Program-made: the position numbers and the translations under genes
Shown here: positions 1-8,464 of the stretch, piece after piece
Numbering within the stretch: the stretch's first letter is position 1
Layout: every line of letters begins with the position of its first letter
The notes under the pieces: generated by a model
Seen by the model: only the letters and a program-made list of their open reading frames with translations
Told to the model about the DNA's origin: nothing
The model's database searches: none
Source of the DNA: Bacteroidota bacterium
GTDB taxonomy: Bacteria; Bacteroidota; Bacteroidia; CAILMK01
Direction: 5' to 3'
Length of the DNA stretch: 36,610 nt
Assembly: GCA_013288555.1 (NCBI GenBank)
Contig: JABDBQ010000026.1
Location: forward strand, 1 to 36,610

Positions 1-40
1 TCTCGCATAAGGCGAAAGAGCAATCTGTAATGACTCCAAT

Positions 41-1087
41 TCAATTCAGGATGTTTGACAGATCAGGGAAATTTATTTCCGGCTGGGCAATCTGTTGCGG
101 ACCCGCAAATTTCCCGGCATCATATTTGAATTTCGCTGCCATGGCAACCATTGCGGCATTATCGGTACAATACTCGAAAGCCGGGATATATACCTTCCAT
201 CCCAATTCCTGCTCTTTGGCCTTAAGCATTTCCCGCAGATAAGAATTTGCTGCAACGCCGCCTGAAATACCGATCTGTTTAATACCTGTTTCCTCAGATG
301 CTTTATGGAGTTGCGAAAGCAAATAAGTTACAATACGATGCTGGTACGAAGCGCAGATATCTGCCATGTGTTTTTGAACAAAATCGGGGTCGGCTTTCAC
401 ATGATCCCTGATAAAATACAAAAAAGATGTTTTTAACCCACTGAAACTGAAATCATAGCCCGGTACATCCGGTTCCGGGAAATGGAATGCTTTGATATTT
501 CCGCCTTTTGCATTTCTATCAACTAAAGGTCCGCCAGGATAGGGCAACCCAAGGATTTTTGCTGATTTATCAAATGCTTCACCGGCTGCATCATCGGTTG
601 TCCTACCCAATACCTGGAAATCCGTTTCATTATCCATTTTTACGATCATGGTATGACCTCCTGAAACCAGCAGGCATAAAAAAGGAAACTCTGGTCCCGC
701 CGCCGCTAAAGCTATGGCGGGCGAAGCAATAAAATGAGCAGCAAGATGCGCTTCAAGGTGATCAACTGTGATGATGGGAATATCTAGCCCTTGCGCCATG
801 GCTTTTGCAAAGGATACCCCAACCAACAGAGATCCCAACAAACCTGGACCCTGTGTAAATGCAATGGCATCCAAATCGTTTTTAGAAATTCCCGATTGAT
901 CCAAAGCAGTTTGTACGACATGCATGATGTTTTTTTGATGCTCTCGCGAAGCAAGTTCCGGCACTACACCACCATATTTTTCATGGATTTTCTGGCTGCT
1001 GGCTATGTTCGACAAGATCTTTCCTCCGCTGATAATAGAGGCAGCCGTATCGTCGCAGGAACTTTCTATGGCAAGTATTTTGCTCAT
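41..1087 (-). CDS. tsaD: tRNA N6-threonylcarbamoyladenosine (t6A37) transferase TsaD
   Basis: TsaD transfers the threonylcarbamoyl group of TC-AMP to A37 of ANN-decoding tRNAs in the cytoplasm, working with TsaB and TsaE. The 348-residue length is normal for the family. The ASKHA-type N-terminus (ILAIESSCDDT, residues 4-14) is clear. The metal-binding histidines of the HLEAHLAAH motif are H110 and H114. The nucleotide-binding SGGVAANSYLR stretch and the CTDNAAMVA motif are near the C-terminus. It starts at an ATG, 49 bp from the divergent tamB start. TsaD next to TamB is a neighbourhood I associate with Bacteroidota (from memory). TsaB, TsaC and TsaE are not in the window. Positions 1-40 to its left hold nothing I can identify. 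The assignment is very secure. Confidence 0.97.
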   Translation of the reverse strand: MSKILAIESSCDDTAASIISGGKILSNIASSQKIHEKYGGVVPELASREHQKNIMHVVQTALDQSGISKNDLDAIAFTQGPGLLGSLLVGVSFAKAMAQGLDIPIITVDHLEAHLAAHFIASPAIALAAAGPEFPFLCLLVSGGHTMIVKMDNETDFQVLGRTTDDAAGEAFDKSAKILGLPYPGGPLVDRNAKGGNIKAFHFPEPDVPGYDFSFSGLKTSFLYFIRDHVKADPDFVQKHMADICASYQHRIVTYLLSQLHKASEETGIKQIGISGGVAANSYLREMLKAKEQELGWKVYIPAFEYCTDNAAMVAMAAKFKYDAGKFAGPQQIAQPEINFPDLSNILN

Positions 1088-1112
1088 GTATGGTAAAACA
1101 AGAATAAATTTG
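1078..1112 (+). promoter_or_regulatory. Bacteroidota-type promoter for tamB
   Basis: TAAATTTG at 1105-1112 matches the Bacteroidota -7 consensus TAnnTTTG exactly. TTTTG at 1078-1082 lies 22 bp upstream as a -33 box, slightly longer than the usual 19-21. The predicted transcript starts about 1117-1119, giving a leader of roughly 20 nt before the ATG at 1137. The -33 box overlaps the first codons of the divergent tsaD. Inferred from motif match only. Confidence 0.55.
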
Positions 1113-1136
1113 CAAAGATTGCATTAATTCAAGGGG

Positions 1137-4100
1137 ATGCGAAGGACGGTAAAAAAAATATTAAAATATGGTGTCCGTTCTTTTCTTGTTATCTTACTCA
1201 TCCTGCTTTTGAGTATTACCGGGCTGTATTTTTACATGAATACCGCACCGGGAAGGCGGTTTTTGGCCTCTGAAATAAGCTATTATGTAGGTAAAACCTT
1301 TGGAACCGAGTTTAGTATTGGCAATGCCCAATGGGATTTCCCTGCAACAATATCACTGGATAATGTGATCATCAAAGACCTAAAGCATAACAATATGTTT
1401 GTTATTGGCAAGCTCAATGCCGGACTGGTTTATTTCAACTACAGGACCAGCCGGATGATTTTTTCAAAAGTATCCCTCAGGAATGTGGATTTTAATCTCG
1501 TACTATACAAAGGCGATACCAGCAGCAATTTCGGATATGTCATAGACAGACTGACAGAGGGAACAGGTGCGCCTAGAAAATATAAAACCGATATTTTATT
1601 TCATTCCGTAGATCTTGAAAATCTGCATTTTAAATGGGACGATCAAAGGTCAGCTGTAGTGTCTTATCCGGGTATCGATTGGAATCATGTGGATGTTACC
1701 CATTTTGACGGGCATCTTACTGCGATGAAAATTGATGGTAACGACGTAAGCGCTGAAATTAAAAGCCTGGTTCTGGATGAAAAAAGCGGGTTCAGAATTA
1801 ACAATATGACAGGCAATGCCAAATATACTGACAAGAACATTGAGATAAAAAACCTGGACCTGATTACGCCTGATTCAAGGGTTAGAAAGCATATCCGGAT
1901 TGACTATGCAAATACAGACAGTATGGTTGATTTTGTTCATAATGTGGATATTAATGCTGAATTTATTGATAGTAAGGTCTCTTTCAAAGACCTGGCCTAT
2001 TTTACGCCCGATCTTAAAAATAAAACGGATGCCGTTAACATCACCCGCGTGAGCGGCAAAGGCAAAGTCAGCGATCTTCATATTACCAACCTGGAAGCTT
2101 CTTTTGGCAAAAATTCAATAGTCAAGGGGCGTGCTGATTTACAGGGCTTGCCAGATATCCATAAAACTTTTATGGCTATCAGACTCGCACAGACCCGGAC
2201 AAGCAAAACCGAACTGGCAAAGCTTTTCCCGGAAATTCTTTTGCCTGACGAAATGGACAGGCTGGGGCAGATTAACCTAAAAGGCTATTTCACAGGATTT
2301 ATCAGCAATTTTAAAACCAATACTGAATTTGAAACAGGACTTGGAAATGGAAGTGCTGATGTGGAAATGAAAATATCTTCTAATCCTGCCCTGAGCAGTT
2401 ATAGCGGTAAAATAGATTTAGACAGATTTGATATCGGGAAATTATCGGGCCAAAGCCTGCTGGGCAAAACCAGCCTGAGCGGGCAGGTATCAGGCAAAGG
2501 ATTATCTGTAGAAACGGTACAGGCCAGGCTTATTGCTGATGTTAAAAACCTGGATTTTAACAGGTATAACTATCAGAATATTAAGGTAAACGGAGATGTT
2601 GCCAAAAAATTTTTCAATGGGTCTCTGAATGTAAATGACAGAAACCTGACACTAGATTTTAAAGGGTCTATTGATTACAGAAAACGCAAACCCGAATACG
2701 ATTTCAAAGCAGACATGCCGAATGCAAATCTTTATGCACTCAATTTCGTGAGGGATAGCCTAAGAATTTCAACCAAATTAAACATCAATATCGAAGGAAT
2801 AAAACCAGACGATATTGATGGACAAATCATTGCTACGGGAACAAAATTGACCATTCCCGGAAATGTATATGATATTGACAGCATCATGCTCAATTCAAAA
2901 GTAAATGCGAATCACAGGTTTATCAATTTGCATTCAAATTTACTCGTGGCCAGGATAGATGGCGATTTTCAGATCAGCAAACTCGGGAATCTTTTCAAAT
3001 CTGCCGCCAGACAATATATAGATTCTGGTTTTTACCAGTTTGGAGACGAAGAAATAAAGGGTCAATATATCAATTTTGATATCAGGTTCAACCACCTGGC
3101 ACCTATTTTTTCTGTCCTGCGGACCCATTTTTCAGTTGCAGATTCCGGCTATCTCAAAGGCAGTTATTACAGCGATGGAAACAAGCTCGTTTTAAAAGGA
3201 GATCTGCCGGATATGTCGTATAAAAATCTACATTTCAAAGATCTGGCCTTTAATGGATTGGGTAGTTCATCGGGGCTGAACCTGGATATCAATGTGGGAG
3301 CTTTTATCAATAAAGATACAGAGTTGGTCAATAACGCTGTGATCCATATCAAAAGCAACAGCGAAAAATTGTTTTTTGACATTTCTGCTTCTGATCTGCT
3401 GAACCAGAAACAGGCAGTTCTTCATGGAAGTTTCGATGTGGTAAACCGACAGGCATTCCTTGATATTACAGACTCAAGGATTAAAATACAGGGTGAAACC
3501 TGGGCAATACATTCACCAAGAATTATATTCTATGGAGACACCCTGGTAACTGTTCCTGATATCAGTTTCAGCAAAAGAAATGAAAAAATAAGTGTTGAAG
3601 GTTCTTATTCTGTCAACAATTCTTATCCCATCCGGGTCATTATGGAAAACCTTGACCTGGCAACAGTTGCGAATTTTGTACCACAGATATCAGGAATAGG
3701 AGGCATGGCTAATGGTCAGGTACTCATTAGCAATATTAATACAAAACCGATATTTGAATCTGCGATATACGTATCGTCAATTTCCTATAATTCAGACACT
3801 TTCGGTACAATTTCAGCGGAAACAGATTACAGTGAAAGCTCTGGCAGGCTCGGCATAGACGCCAAGCTGTATAACGCAAAAGGAAATGAAGTGGCAACTG
3901 CTACAGGGGCTGTCAATACAGACCAATCGCAGGCTTTGGCCCTTAATGTGAAACTGAACCAGACAGAAATTAAAATATTTGAGCCTTTTATTAATTATGT
4001 TTTTTCAGATGTAAAAGGTGAGGCTACCGCCGACATGCTCATCACCGGAACTATAAGTCAACCAAGTATTTCGGGAAATATTGATCTTCAAGGAGCTGAA

Positions 4101-5561
4101 TTTAAAGTTAACTATACCAATGTGAGGTATCATTTTTCGCATTCCTTTAGTTTAAGCGGACATACCATTGGCATTAAAAACCTTAAAGTTTACGATCCTA
4201 ATAATAATATCGCAATGGTTAATGGCGAATTTGACCTGAATAATCTTAAAAATATTGCACTGGATATTAATATTGATGCTAACAAAGTCCTTGCGTTGAA
4301 TACAAATCAAAAAATAAATGATCTTTATTTCGGCAAAGGCGTCGGAACAGGCAGGGTCTCCATATCAGGGCCGTTGAGCAATCTTAAATTTGTCATTAAA
4401 ATGCGGACTGAAAAGGGTACCACATTTTCACTTCCCATCTCTTCAGGAAATAGCTTTTATGGATATGATTATATCAAATTCATCAATAAATCAAATTATC
4501 TCAAAGGGGTTAAGGAAGTAAAGCTGACTGGCATTGAACTCGCTATGGAACTGGAAATTACACCTGATGCTTTTGCCCAGATTATTTTCGACCCAAGAGT
4601 TGGCGACATTATTGAAGCGCACGGCAAAGGAAATCTGAGACTTGATGTAAATAGTGATGGCGATTTTACCATGTTCGGAACTTATACCATTAAGGACGGA
4701 AAATACCGTTTCACAGCTTTTGAAGGGATCATCAACAAATCATTTATTATCAATAGCGGCAGTACTATTACATGGAACGGAAGTCCATACGAGGCGCAAT
4801 TAAACCTCCAGGCAATGTACACAGTTCGTACTTCTTTATCTCCCTTGATGAGCGCATCGGCTGTAAGTGCATCCACTGCAAGTACATCTGTGAGTGATTT
4901 ACAGACAAGAGAATATGATAGGGTATATCCTGTTGAAGCTATATTAAACCTTAAAGGATCTCTTTTTCAACCGGAGATAAGGCTTGATTTTAATATTGAA
5001 GAACTCAACGAAGCAAATGCCGGTACTACTGATATACAAACAAGGGTGAACCAGATCAAAGGAAGTCAGCAGGATATTGACCAGCAGGTAGTTAGTTTGC
5101 TTGTATTAAACCAGTTTGCCCCGGTAGACCAGAGCAGTGCGGGTGGCCTCGGCGGCGTTAATAACCTGACCAACTCTGCCCTTAATTCAAGTTTCGGCGA
5201 CCTGGTTGCCTCTCAGGTAAATGACTGGCTTGCCAAGGTTCCGGCCCTTGAGAGCCTGCATGTGGGATTAAACCGTTCGCAGGAAGAATTTTCAGTAAAA
5301 CTCAGCAGGGACCTTTTTCAGCAAAGAGCCAATATCAGTGTGAGTTATGATTTTGATTATCAAAATTATAACACCCAGCTCGCCTATAAAATAACACCTG
5401 ACGGCAATCATCAGATCAAAGCCTTCGGAAGATCCAACAATAATACGCAAATCGGCCTCAACTCTAATACCCAGGGAATAGGATACTCCAGGAGAATTGA
5501 ATTTGACAGGGTGAGTGAGCTGTTCAGAAAAAGAGTAAAAAAAGACCAGCCAAAACCATGA
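1137..5561 (+). CDS. tamB: TamB-family inner-membrane-anchored envelope protein (DUF490 C-terminus)
   Basis: This 1474-residue protein is an AsmA/TamB-type bridge protein thought to span the periplasm and help deliver outer-membrane proteins or lipids. One N-terminal membrane helix (about residues 12-32) follows a basic start, MRRTVKKILK. Next comes a very long run of amphipathic beta-strand sequence. The TamB C-terminal domain (DUF490) covers about residues 960-1450 and ends with the typical strand-rich GIGYSRRIEFDRV segment and a basic tail. The partner TamA/BamA-like barrel usual in proteobacterial TAM is not in this window. It is divergent from tsaD, with a dinB-like gene 34 bp downstream that may be co-transcribed. 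The ATG is preceded by AAGGGG, very close to the start codon, and by a good -7 box. Family assignment is secure; the exact cargo is unknown. Confidence 0.92.
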   Translation: MRRTVKKILKYGVRSFLVILLILLLSITGLYFYMNTAPGRRFLASEISYYVGKTFGTEFSIGNAQWDFPATISLDNVIIKDLKHNNMFVIGKLNAGLVYFNYRTSRMIFSKVSLRNVDFNLVLYKGDTSSNFGYVIDRLTEGTGAPRKYKTDILFHSVDLENLHFKWDDQRSAVVSYPGIDWNHVDVTHFDGHLTAMKIDGNDVSAEIKSLVLDEKSGFRINNMTGNAKYTDKNIEIKNLDLITPDSRVRKHIRIDYANTDSMVDFVHNVDINAEFIDSKVSFKDLAYFTPDLKNKTDAVNITRVSGKGKVSDLHITNLEASFGKNSIVKGRADLQGLPDIHKTFMAIRLAQTRTSKTELAKLFPEILLPDEMDRLGQINLKGYFTGFISNFKTNTEFETGLGNGSADVEMKISSNPALSSYSGKIDLDRFDIGKLSGQSLLGKTSLSGQVSGKGLSVETVQARLIADVKNLDFNRYNYQNIKVNGDVAKKFFNGSLNVNDRNLTLDFKGSIDYRKRKPEYDFKADMPNANLYALNFVRDSLRISTKLNINIEGIKPDDIDGQIIATGTKLTIPGNVYDIDSIMLNSKVNANHRFINLHSNLLVARIDGDFQISKLGNLFKSAARQYIDSGFYQFGDEEIKGQYINFDIRFNHLAPIFSVLRTHFSVADSGYLKGSYYSDGNKLVLKGDLPDMSYKNLHFKDLAFNGLGSSSGLNLDINVGAFINKDTELVNNAVIHIKSNSEKLFFDISASDLLNQKQAVLHGSFDVVNRQAFLDITDSRIKIQGETWAIHSPRIIFYGDTLVTVPDISFSKRNEKISVEGSYSVNNSYPIRVIMENLDLATVANFVPQISGIGGMANGQVLISNINTKPIFESAIYVSSISYNSDTFGTISAETDYSESSGRLGIDAKLYNAKGNEVATATGAVNTDQSQALALNVKLNQTEIKIFEPFINYVFSDVKGEATADMLITGTISQPSISGNIDLQGAEFKVNYTNVRYHFSHSFSLSGHTIGIKNLKVYDPNNNIAMVNGEFDLNNLKNIALDINIDANKVLALNTNQKINDLYFGKGVGTGRVSISGPLSNLKFVIKMRTEKGTTFSLPISSGNSFYGYDYIKFINKSNYLKGVKEVKLTGIELAMELEITPDAFAQIIFDPRVGDIIEAHGKGNLRLDVNSDGDFTMFGTYTIKDGKYRFTAFEGIINKSFIINSGSTITWNGSPYEAQLNLQAMYTVRTSLSPLMSASAVSASTASTSVSDLQTREYDRVYPVEAILNLKGSLFQPEIRLDFNIEELNEANAGTTDIQTRVNQIKGSQQDIDQQVVSLLVLNQFAPVDQSSAGGLGGVNNLTNSALNSSFGDLVASQVNDWLAKVPALESLHVGLNRSQEEFSVKLSRDLFQQRANISVSYDFDYQNYNTQLAYKITPDGNHQIKAFGRSNNNTQIGLNSNTQGIGYSRRIEFDRVSELFRKRVKKDQPKP

Positions 5562-5595
5562 TATCCCTTAATTTTGACAATATAAAATTGCTGCA

Positions 5596-6063
5596 ATGAA
5601 ACTAAAAGAATTTTTTCTCAAACAACTGGCCTATAACGACGCCATGAACCTGACCATGCTCGGCGAACTCAAATCATTGGAACATCCGCCACATGAATGT
5701 GTGGAACTGCTGAGCCATATTGTAAAAGCAGAATTATTATGGCTTGAAAGGCTTTATGGTACCGAAAAATTAAAGCCGCATTTTTTAGAGCCCTGGTCTC
5801 TTGGAGAAATTGAGAGTCATCAGGTAGAAAGCCACGAAGGCTGGATCAGTTTTCTCAATGATTATAGCGAAGAAGAACTTAATAAAGTCTTTTCTTACAG
5901 GAATCTAAAAGGCGATGCTTTTGAAAATAGTTTATACGACATTCTTTTCCATATCATAAACCATTCAACCCATCACCGTGCCCAGATAAGTAAACTACTC
6001 AGGCAGCATGATATAGCGCCCCCGGTTATGGATTATATTAACTATGTGAGAGAAAGAAAGTAG
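5596..6063 (+). CDS. DinB-superfamily four-helix-bundle protein
   Basis: This 155-residue all-alpha protein has the DinB/YfiT layout. The metal-binding histidine triad is H41 (in LLSHIVKAE), H123 and H127 (in INHSTHHRAQI). Family members include damage-inducible DinB of Bacillus and mycothiol- or bacillithiol-dependent transferases, but most members have no known substrate. It starts 34 bp after the tamB stop on the same strand, so it may be read from the tamB promoter. A second DinB-fold gene lies at 18581-19066, with low similarity apart from the histidine pattern. Fold confidence is high; function is not assigned. Confidence 0.85.
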   Translation: MKLKEFFLKQLAYNDAMNLTMLGELKSLEHPPHECVELLSHIVKAELLWLERLYGTEKLKPHFLEPWSLGEIESHQVESHEGWISFLNDYSEEELNKVFSYRNLKGDAFENSLYDILFHIINHSTHHRAQISKLLRQHDIAPPVMDYINYVRERK

Positions 6064-6175
6064 AAACGGTAAGGAAAGAATATAAGCCATTCACTATCAA
6101 ATAAGCATGTTTTGCAAATGATTTGAACTTTCTGGTCGGGTTGGTGGTCTATTCTCAAAAAATAACTAATCAACT

Positions 6176-6730
6176 ATGAAAAATTCAATCAGAAAATTAA
6201 GCATTGGCCTCATAGGTTTTGCATTATCGCTCGGTTCCTGCAGCCGACAAACAACTTCTCTCCAGCAAGTGAATAAGCTTGCGGATGCACAAACACTTCA
6301 AATTGAGCCTGCCCCTAAACAGGAAAAAAACATTTCATCAAAAATAAGTATCCAGGCTCCTGCTATGGCAGAGAACCCAAAAACAATTCCCCTGAATTTT
6401 CACAATTCAAAAACCGCATCTGTTTCTAAAAAAATAAAGCAAAATAGAAATGAACATATCCTCGCACAAAAAGCAGCGAGAACGATCGTGAAACAAGCCA
6501 ATTCAGTATTAAAACCAGGATTGAACCCCAATATTTCTTCTTATTCAGGAACCAGCCATACCGAAGGCTGGCTTGGTTTTGCCATTGTTTGCCTTATCAT
6601 TGGCGCCGTCCTTCTTTTCCTGGGCTTTGGACTCCTGGGTGCCTTATTCTGGGCCATAGGAATTATTGTATTGGTTGTAGGGCTTGTCTTCTTTATACTC
6701 TGGCTATTGGCAAGCGCAGTGGAAGGATAA
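6176..6730 (+). CDS. Lipoprotein with hydrophobic C-terminal hairpin, function unknown
   Basis: The 184-residue product begins with a lipoprotein signal peptide: basic MKNSIRKLS, a hydrophobic core, then a lipobox LGSC with the lipidated Cys at position 22. Residues 30-125 are polar, rich in Lys, Gln and Ser, and probably disordered. Residues about 131-180 are strongly hydrophobic and glycine-rich, enough for two tightly packed membrane segments with a short G-rich turn. Lipidation at one end and a membrane hairpin at the other would make a doubly anchored linker. I do not recognise a named family. It stands alone, 112 bp after dinB, and ends at a strong bidirectional terminator. Confidence 0.7.
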   Translation: MKNSIRKLSIGLIGFALSLGSCSRQTTSLQQVNKLADAQTLQIEPAPKQEKNISSKISIQAPAMAENPKTIPLNFHNSKTASVSKKIKQNRNEHILAQKAARTIVKQANSVLKPGLNPNISSYSGTSHTEGWLGFAIVCLIIGAVLLFLGFGLLGALFWAIGIIVLVVGLVFFILWLLASAVEG

Positions 6731-6752
6731 AATCATTACCAATTAAGTATAA

Positions 6753-6786
6753 AAAAGCCGGTAAGAATAAATTCTTACCGGCTTTT
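6753..6786. terminator. Bidirectional intrinsic terminator between the lipoprotein gene and rmuC
   Basis: A perfect 16-bp inverted repeat runs from 6753-6768 (AAAAGCCGGTAAGAAT) to 6771-6786 with only two bases between the arms. The hairpin has a GC-rich base (GCCGG) flanked by A and T runs on both sides: four T on the + strand and six on the - strand. It sits between the stop codons of two convergent genes, 22 bp after one and 11 bp before the other, so it can end both transcripts. Confidence 0.9.
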
Positions 6787-6797
6787 GAGTTAAATAA

Positions 6798-8243
6798 TCA
6801 GAAGTCGTTTTCTTCATCATTTTTAAATATATCCTGCTTGCTTTCTGCAATTTCATTTGCGTCTGATTCAATAGGGCCTTCAACGCTTCTAAGTTTTCTT
6901 TGTATCGCCTTGGTCCGTTTACCCATTACTTCATCCAACTGATTTAGCCCTGTTTGTATATTATTCTGCGATTTCTGCAGGAGATTGCCAAACTGTTCAA
7001 ATTCCTTCTTTACAGCTCCTAAAACCTGCCATACCTCACTACTCCGCTTTTGTATGGCAAGAGTTCTGAATCCCATTTGAAGACTATTTAAGATGGCAGC
7101 CAGAGTAGTAGGCCCGGTAACAATAATTTTATAATTCCTTTGCAAATCTTCAAGCAAGCTTGCTTTCCTCACTACTTCAGCATAAATGCCTTCAAATGGT
7201 AAAAACATGATCCCAAAATCTGTGGTATTCGGTGGATCAATGTATTTGTCACTGATATCTCGTGCCATTTTCTTGATCGTTATATCCAGGTTTTTTTGAG
7301 CAATGTCTATCTGAACAAGATCTCCGATTTCGTACGCGGTTTGTAGCTGTTCATAAATATCTTTCGGGAATTTAGCATCTACCGGTAGCCATACCTGGCT
7401 GTTATTGTCATCGCGCCCGGGAAGTTTTATGGCAAACTCTACAAGGTCATTGCTGCTTAGTTTTGTCTTCACATTTGCCTGGTATTGGTCAGGAGCCAGT
7501 ATTTGTTCCAGAAGCATTTCAAGCTGTACTTCGCCAATCCCCCCGCGCATTTTCACATTACTTAAAACCTTTTTCAGTCCTCCAACATCCTGTGCCAATG
7601 TCTGCATTTCACCAAGCCCCTTTTGAACTTCTATAAGCTGCTTACCAACAGTTTCAAAGCTTTGCCCAAGTCTTTCACTAAGCGTCTTTTCCAGTTTTTC
7701 ATCAACGGTTTTGCGCATTTCTTCCAGCTTCAAAGCATTGTCTTCCTGGAGGGATTTAATTGATTTTTCCAGGATACCGCTCATTTGTTCAAGCTTTGCT
7801 TTATTCTCAATATTCTGGGCATCAAGCCTTTCAACCAGGTTTCCAAAATTCTGGCGTTGCCTGTCAGAGAAGGCCTCAAGAGATTTCGATAATTCTGTTT
7901 TTACTTCATCCAATATCTCTTTCAGTTCTTTCCTGCCTCCTTTAGAGTCATCCTGAACCTCTTTGAGCTTAAGATCAATTATCTCAGTTAAACGATTTAA
8001 TTTTAACTCATTAGACTCACTAAAATCTTTCAGTGTTTTTGAAAGTTCATCCCGGGATTCTTTGGCAGATTGGCTGAGTTCTATCCTGTTCCTGGATATT
8101 TCTTCTTTTACAGAGGATTCTATCCTGGCTATTTCTCTTAGTACCGTTTCAGGATTATCGTTGCCTGTTGGCAAAGTTGATATCCTGAATATGACAAAAG
8201 CCACCAGGATAATTACCAGTACTAAAAGTATTTCAATGATCAT
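6798..8243 (-). CDS. rmuC: RmuC family DNA recombination protein
   Basis: The 481-residue protein has the RmuC architecture. One N-terminal membrane helix (residues 3-19) is followed by a long charged coiled coil (about 30-215). Then comes the RmuC domain with its nuclease-like core, including MRGGIGEVQLEMLLEQIL (232-249) and WLPVDAKFP (285-293), and later GIMFLPFEGIYAEVVR. In E. coli RmuC limits inversion at short inverted repeats; the fold suggests a PD-(D/E)XK-like nuclease, though activity is not well established. The acidic C-terminal tail (ending NDEENDF) is poorly conserved. It begins with ATG, 221 bp downstream of the arginase-like gene. That gap is filled with short inverted repeats. 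Confidence 0.93.
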   Translation of the reverse strand: MIIEILLVLVIILVAFVIFRISTLPTGNDNPETVLREIARIESSVKEEISRNRIELSQSAKESRDELSKTLKDFSESNELKLNRLTEIIDLKLKEVQDDSKGGRKELKEILDEVKTELSKSLEAFSDRQRQNFGNLVERLDAQNIENKAKLEQMSGILEKSIKSLQEDNALKLEEMRKTVDEKLEKTLSERLGQSFETVGKQLIEVQKGLGEMQTLAQDVGGLKKVLSNVKMRGGIGEVQLEMLLEQILAPDQYQANVKTKLSSNDLVEFAIKLPGRDDNNSQVWLPVDAKFPKDIYEQLQTAYEIGDLVQIDIAQKNLDITIKKMARDISDKYIDPPNTTDFGIMFLPFEGIYAEVVRKASLLEDLQRNYKIIVTGPTTLAAILNSLQMGFRTLAIQKRSSEVWQVLGAVKKEFEQFGNLLQKSQNNIQTGLNQLDEVMGKRTKAIQRKLRSVEGPIESDANEIAESKQDIFKNDEENDF

Positions 8244-8283
8244 AAATAGTTTTTAAAAGACAAATAACAATATCAGATTTCTC

Positions 8284-8464
8284 TCCCGAGCTTTCGGGAT
8301 CGAAATGACAAAAATGCTTGATTATCTGGCGAAAGCAAAATTTGCACTTTTGCATATCTGCACAACTTGTCCCGACTTATTCGGGATTTGCACATTGTTT
8401 TAACGCGTCAGCCCATTTTCATCCCGAACACTCGGGACCCAAATTCTCAAATTCCCAAATTATT
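8284..8464. repeat. Cluster of short palindromic intergenic repeats (TCCCGA...TCGGGA) with an AATTTG-type tract
   Basis: Three small palindromes with the same arms lie within 155 bp: TCCCGA/TCGGGA at 8284-8299 (4-nt loop), 8370-8386 (5-nt loop) and 8422-8437 (4-nt loop). The middle one follows GCACAACTTGTCC (8360-8372), which recurs at 20529-20541 with the same CTTAT-loop palindrome after it. A degenerate AAATTC/AAATTCCC tract (8440-8464) abuts the stop codon of the arginase-like gene and resembles 26371-26390. This looks like a nest of dispersed non-coding repeats. I see no coding capacity here. Confidence 0.75.
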
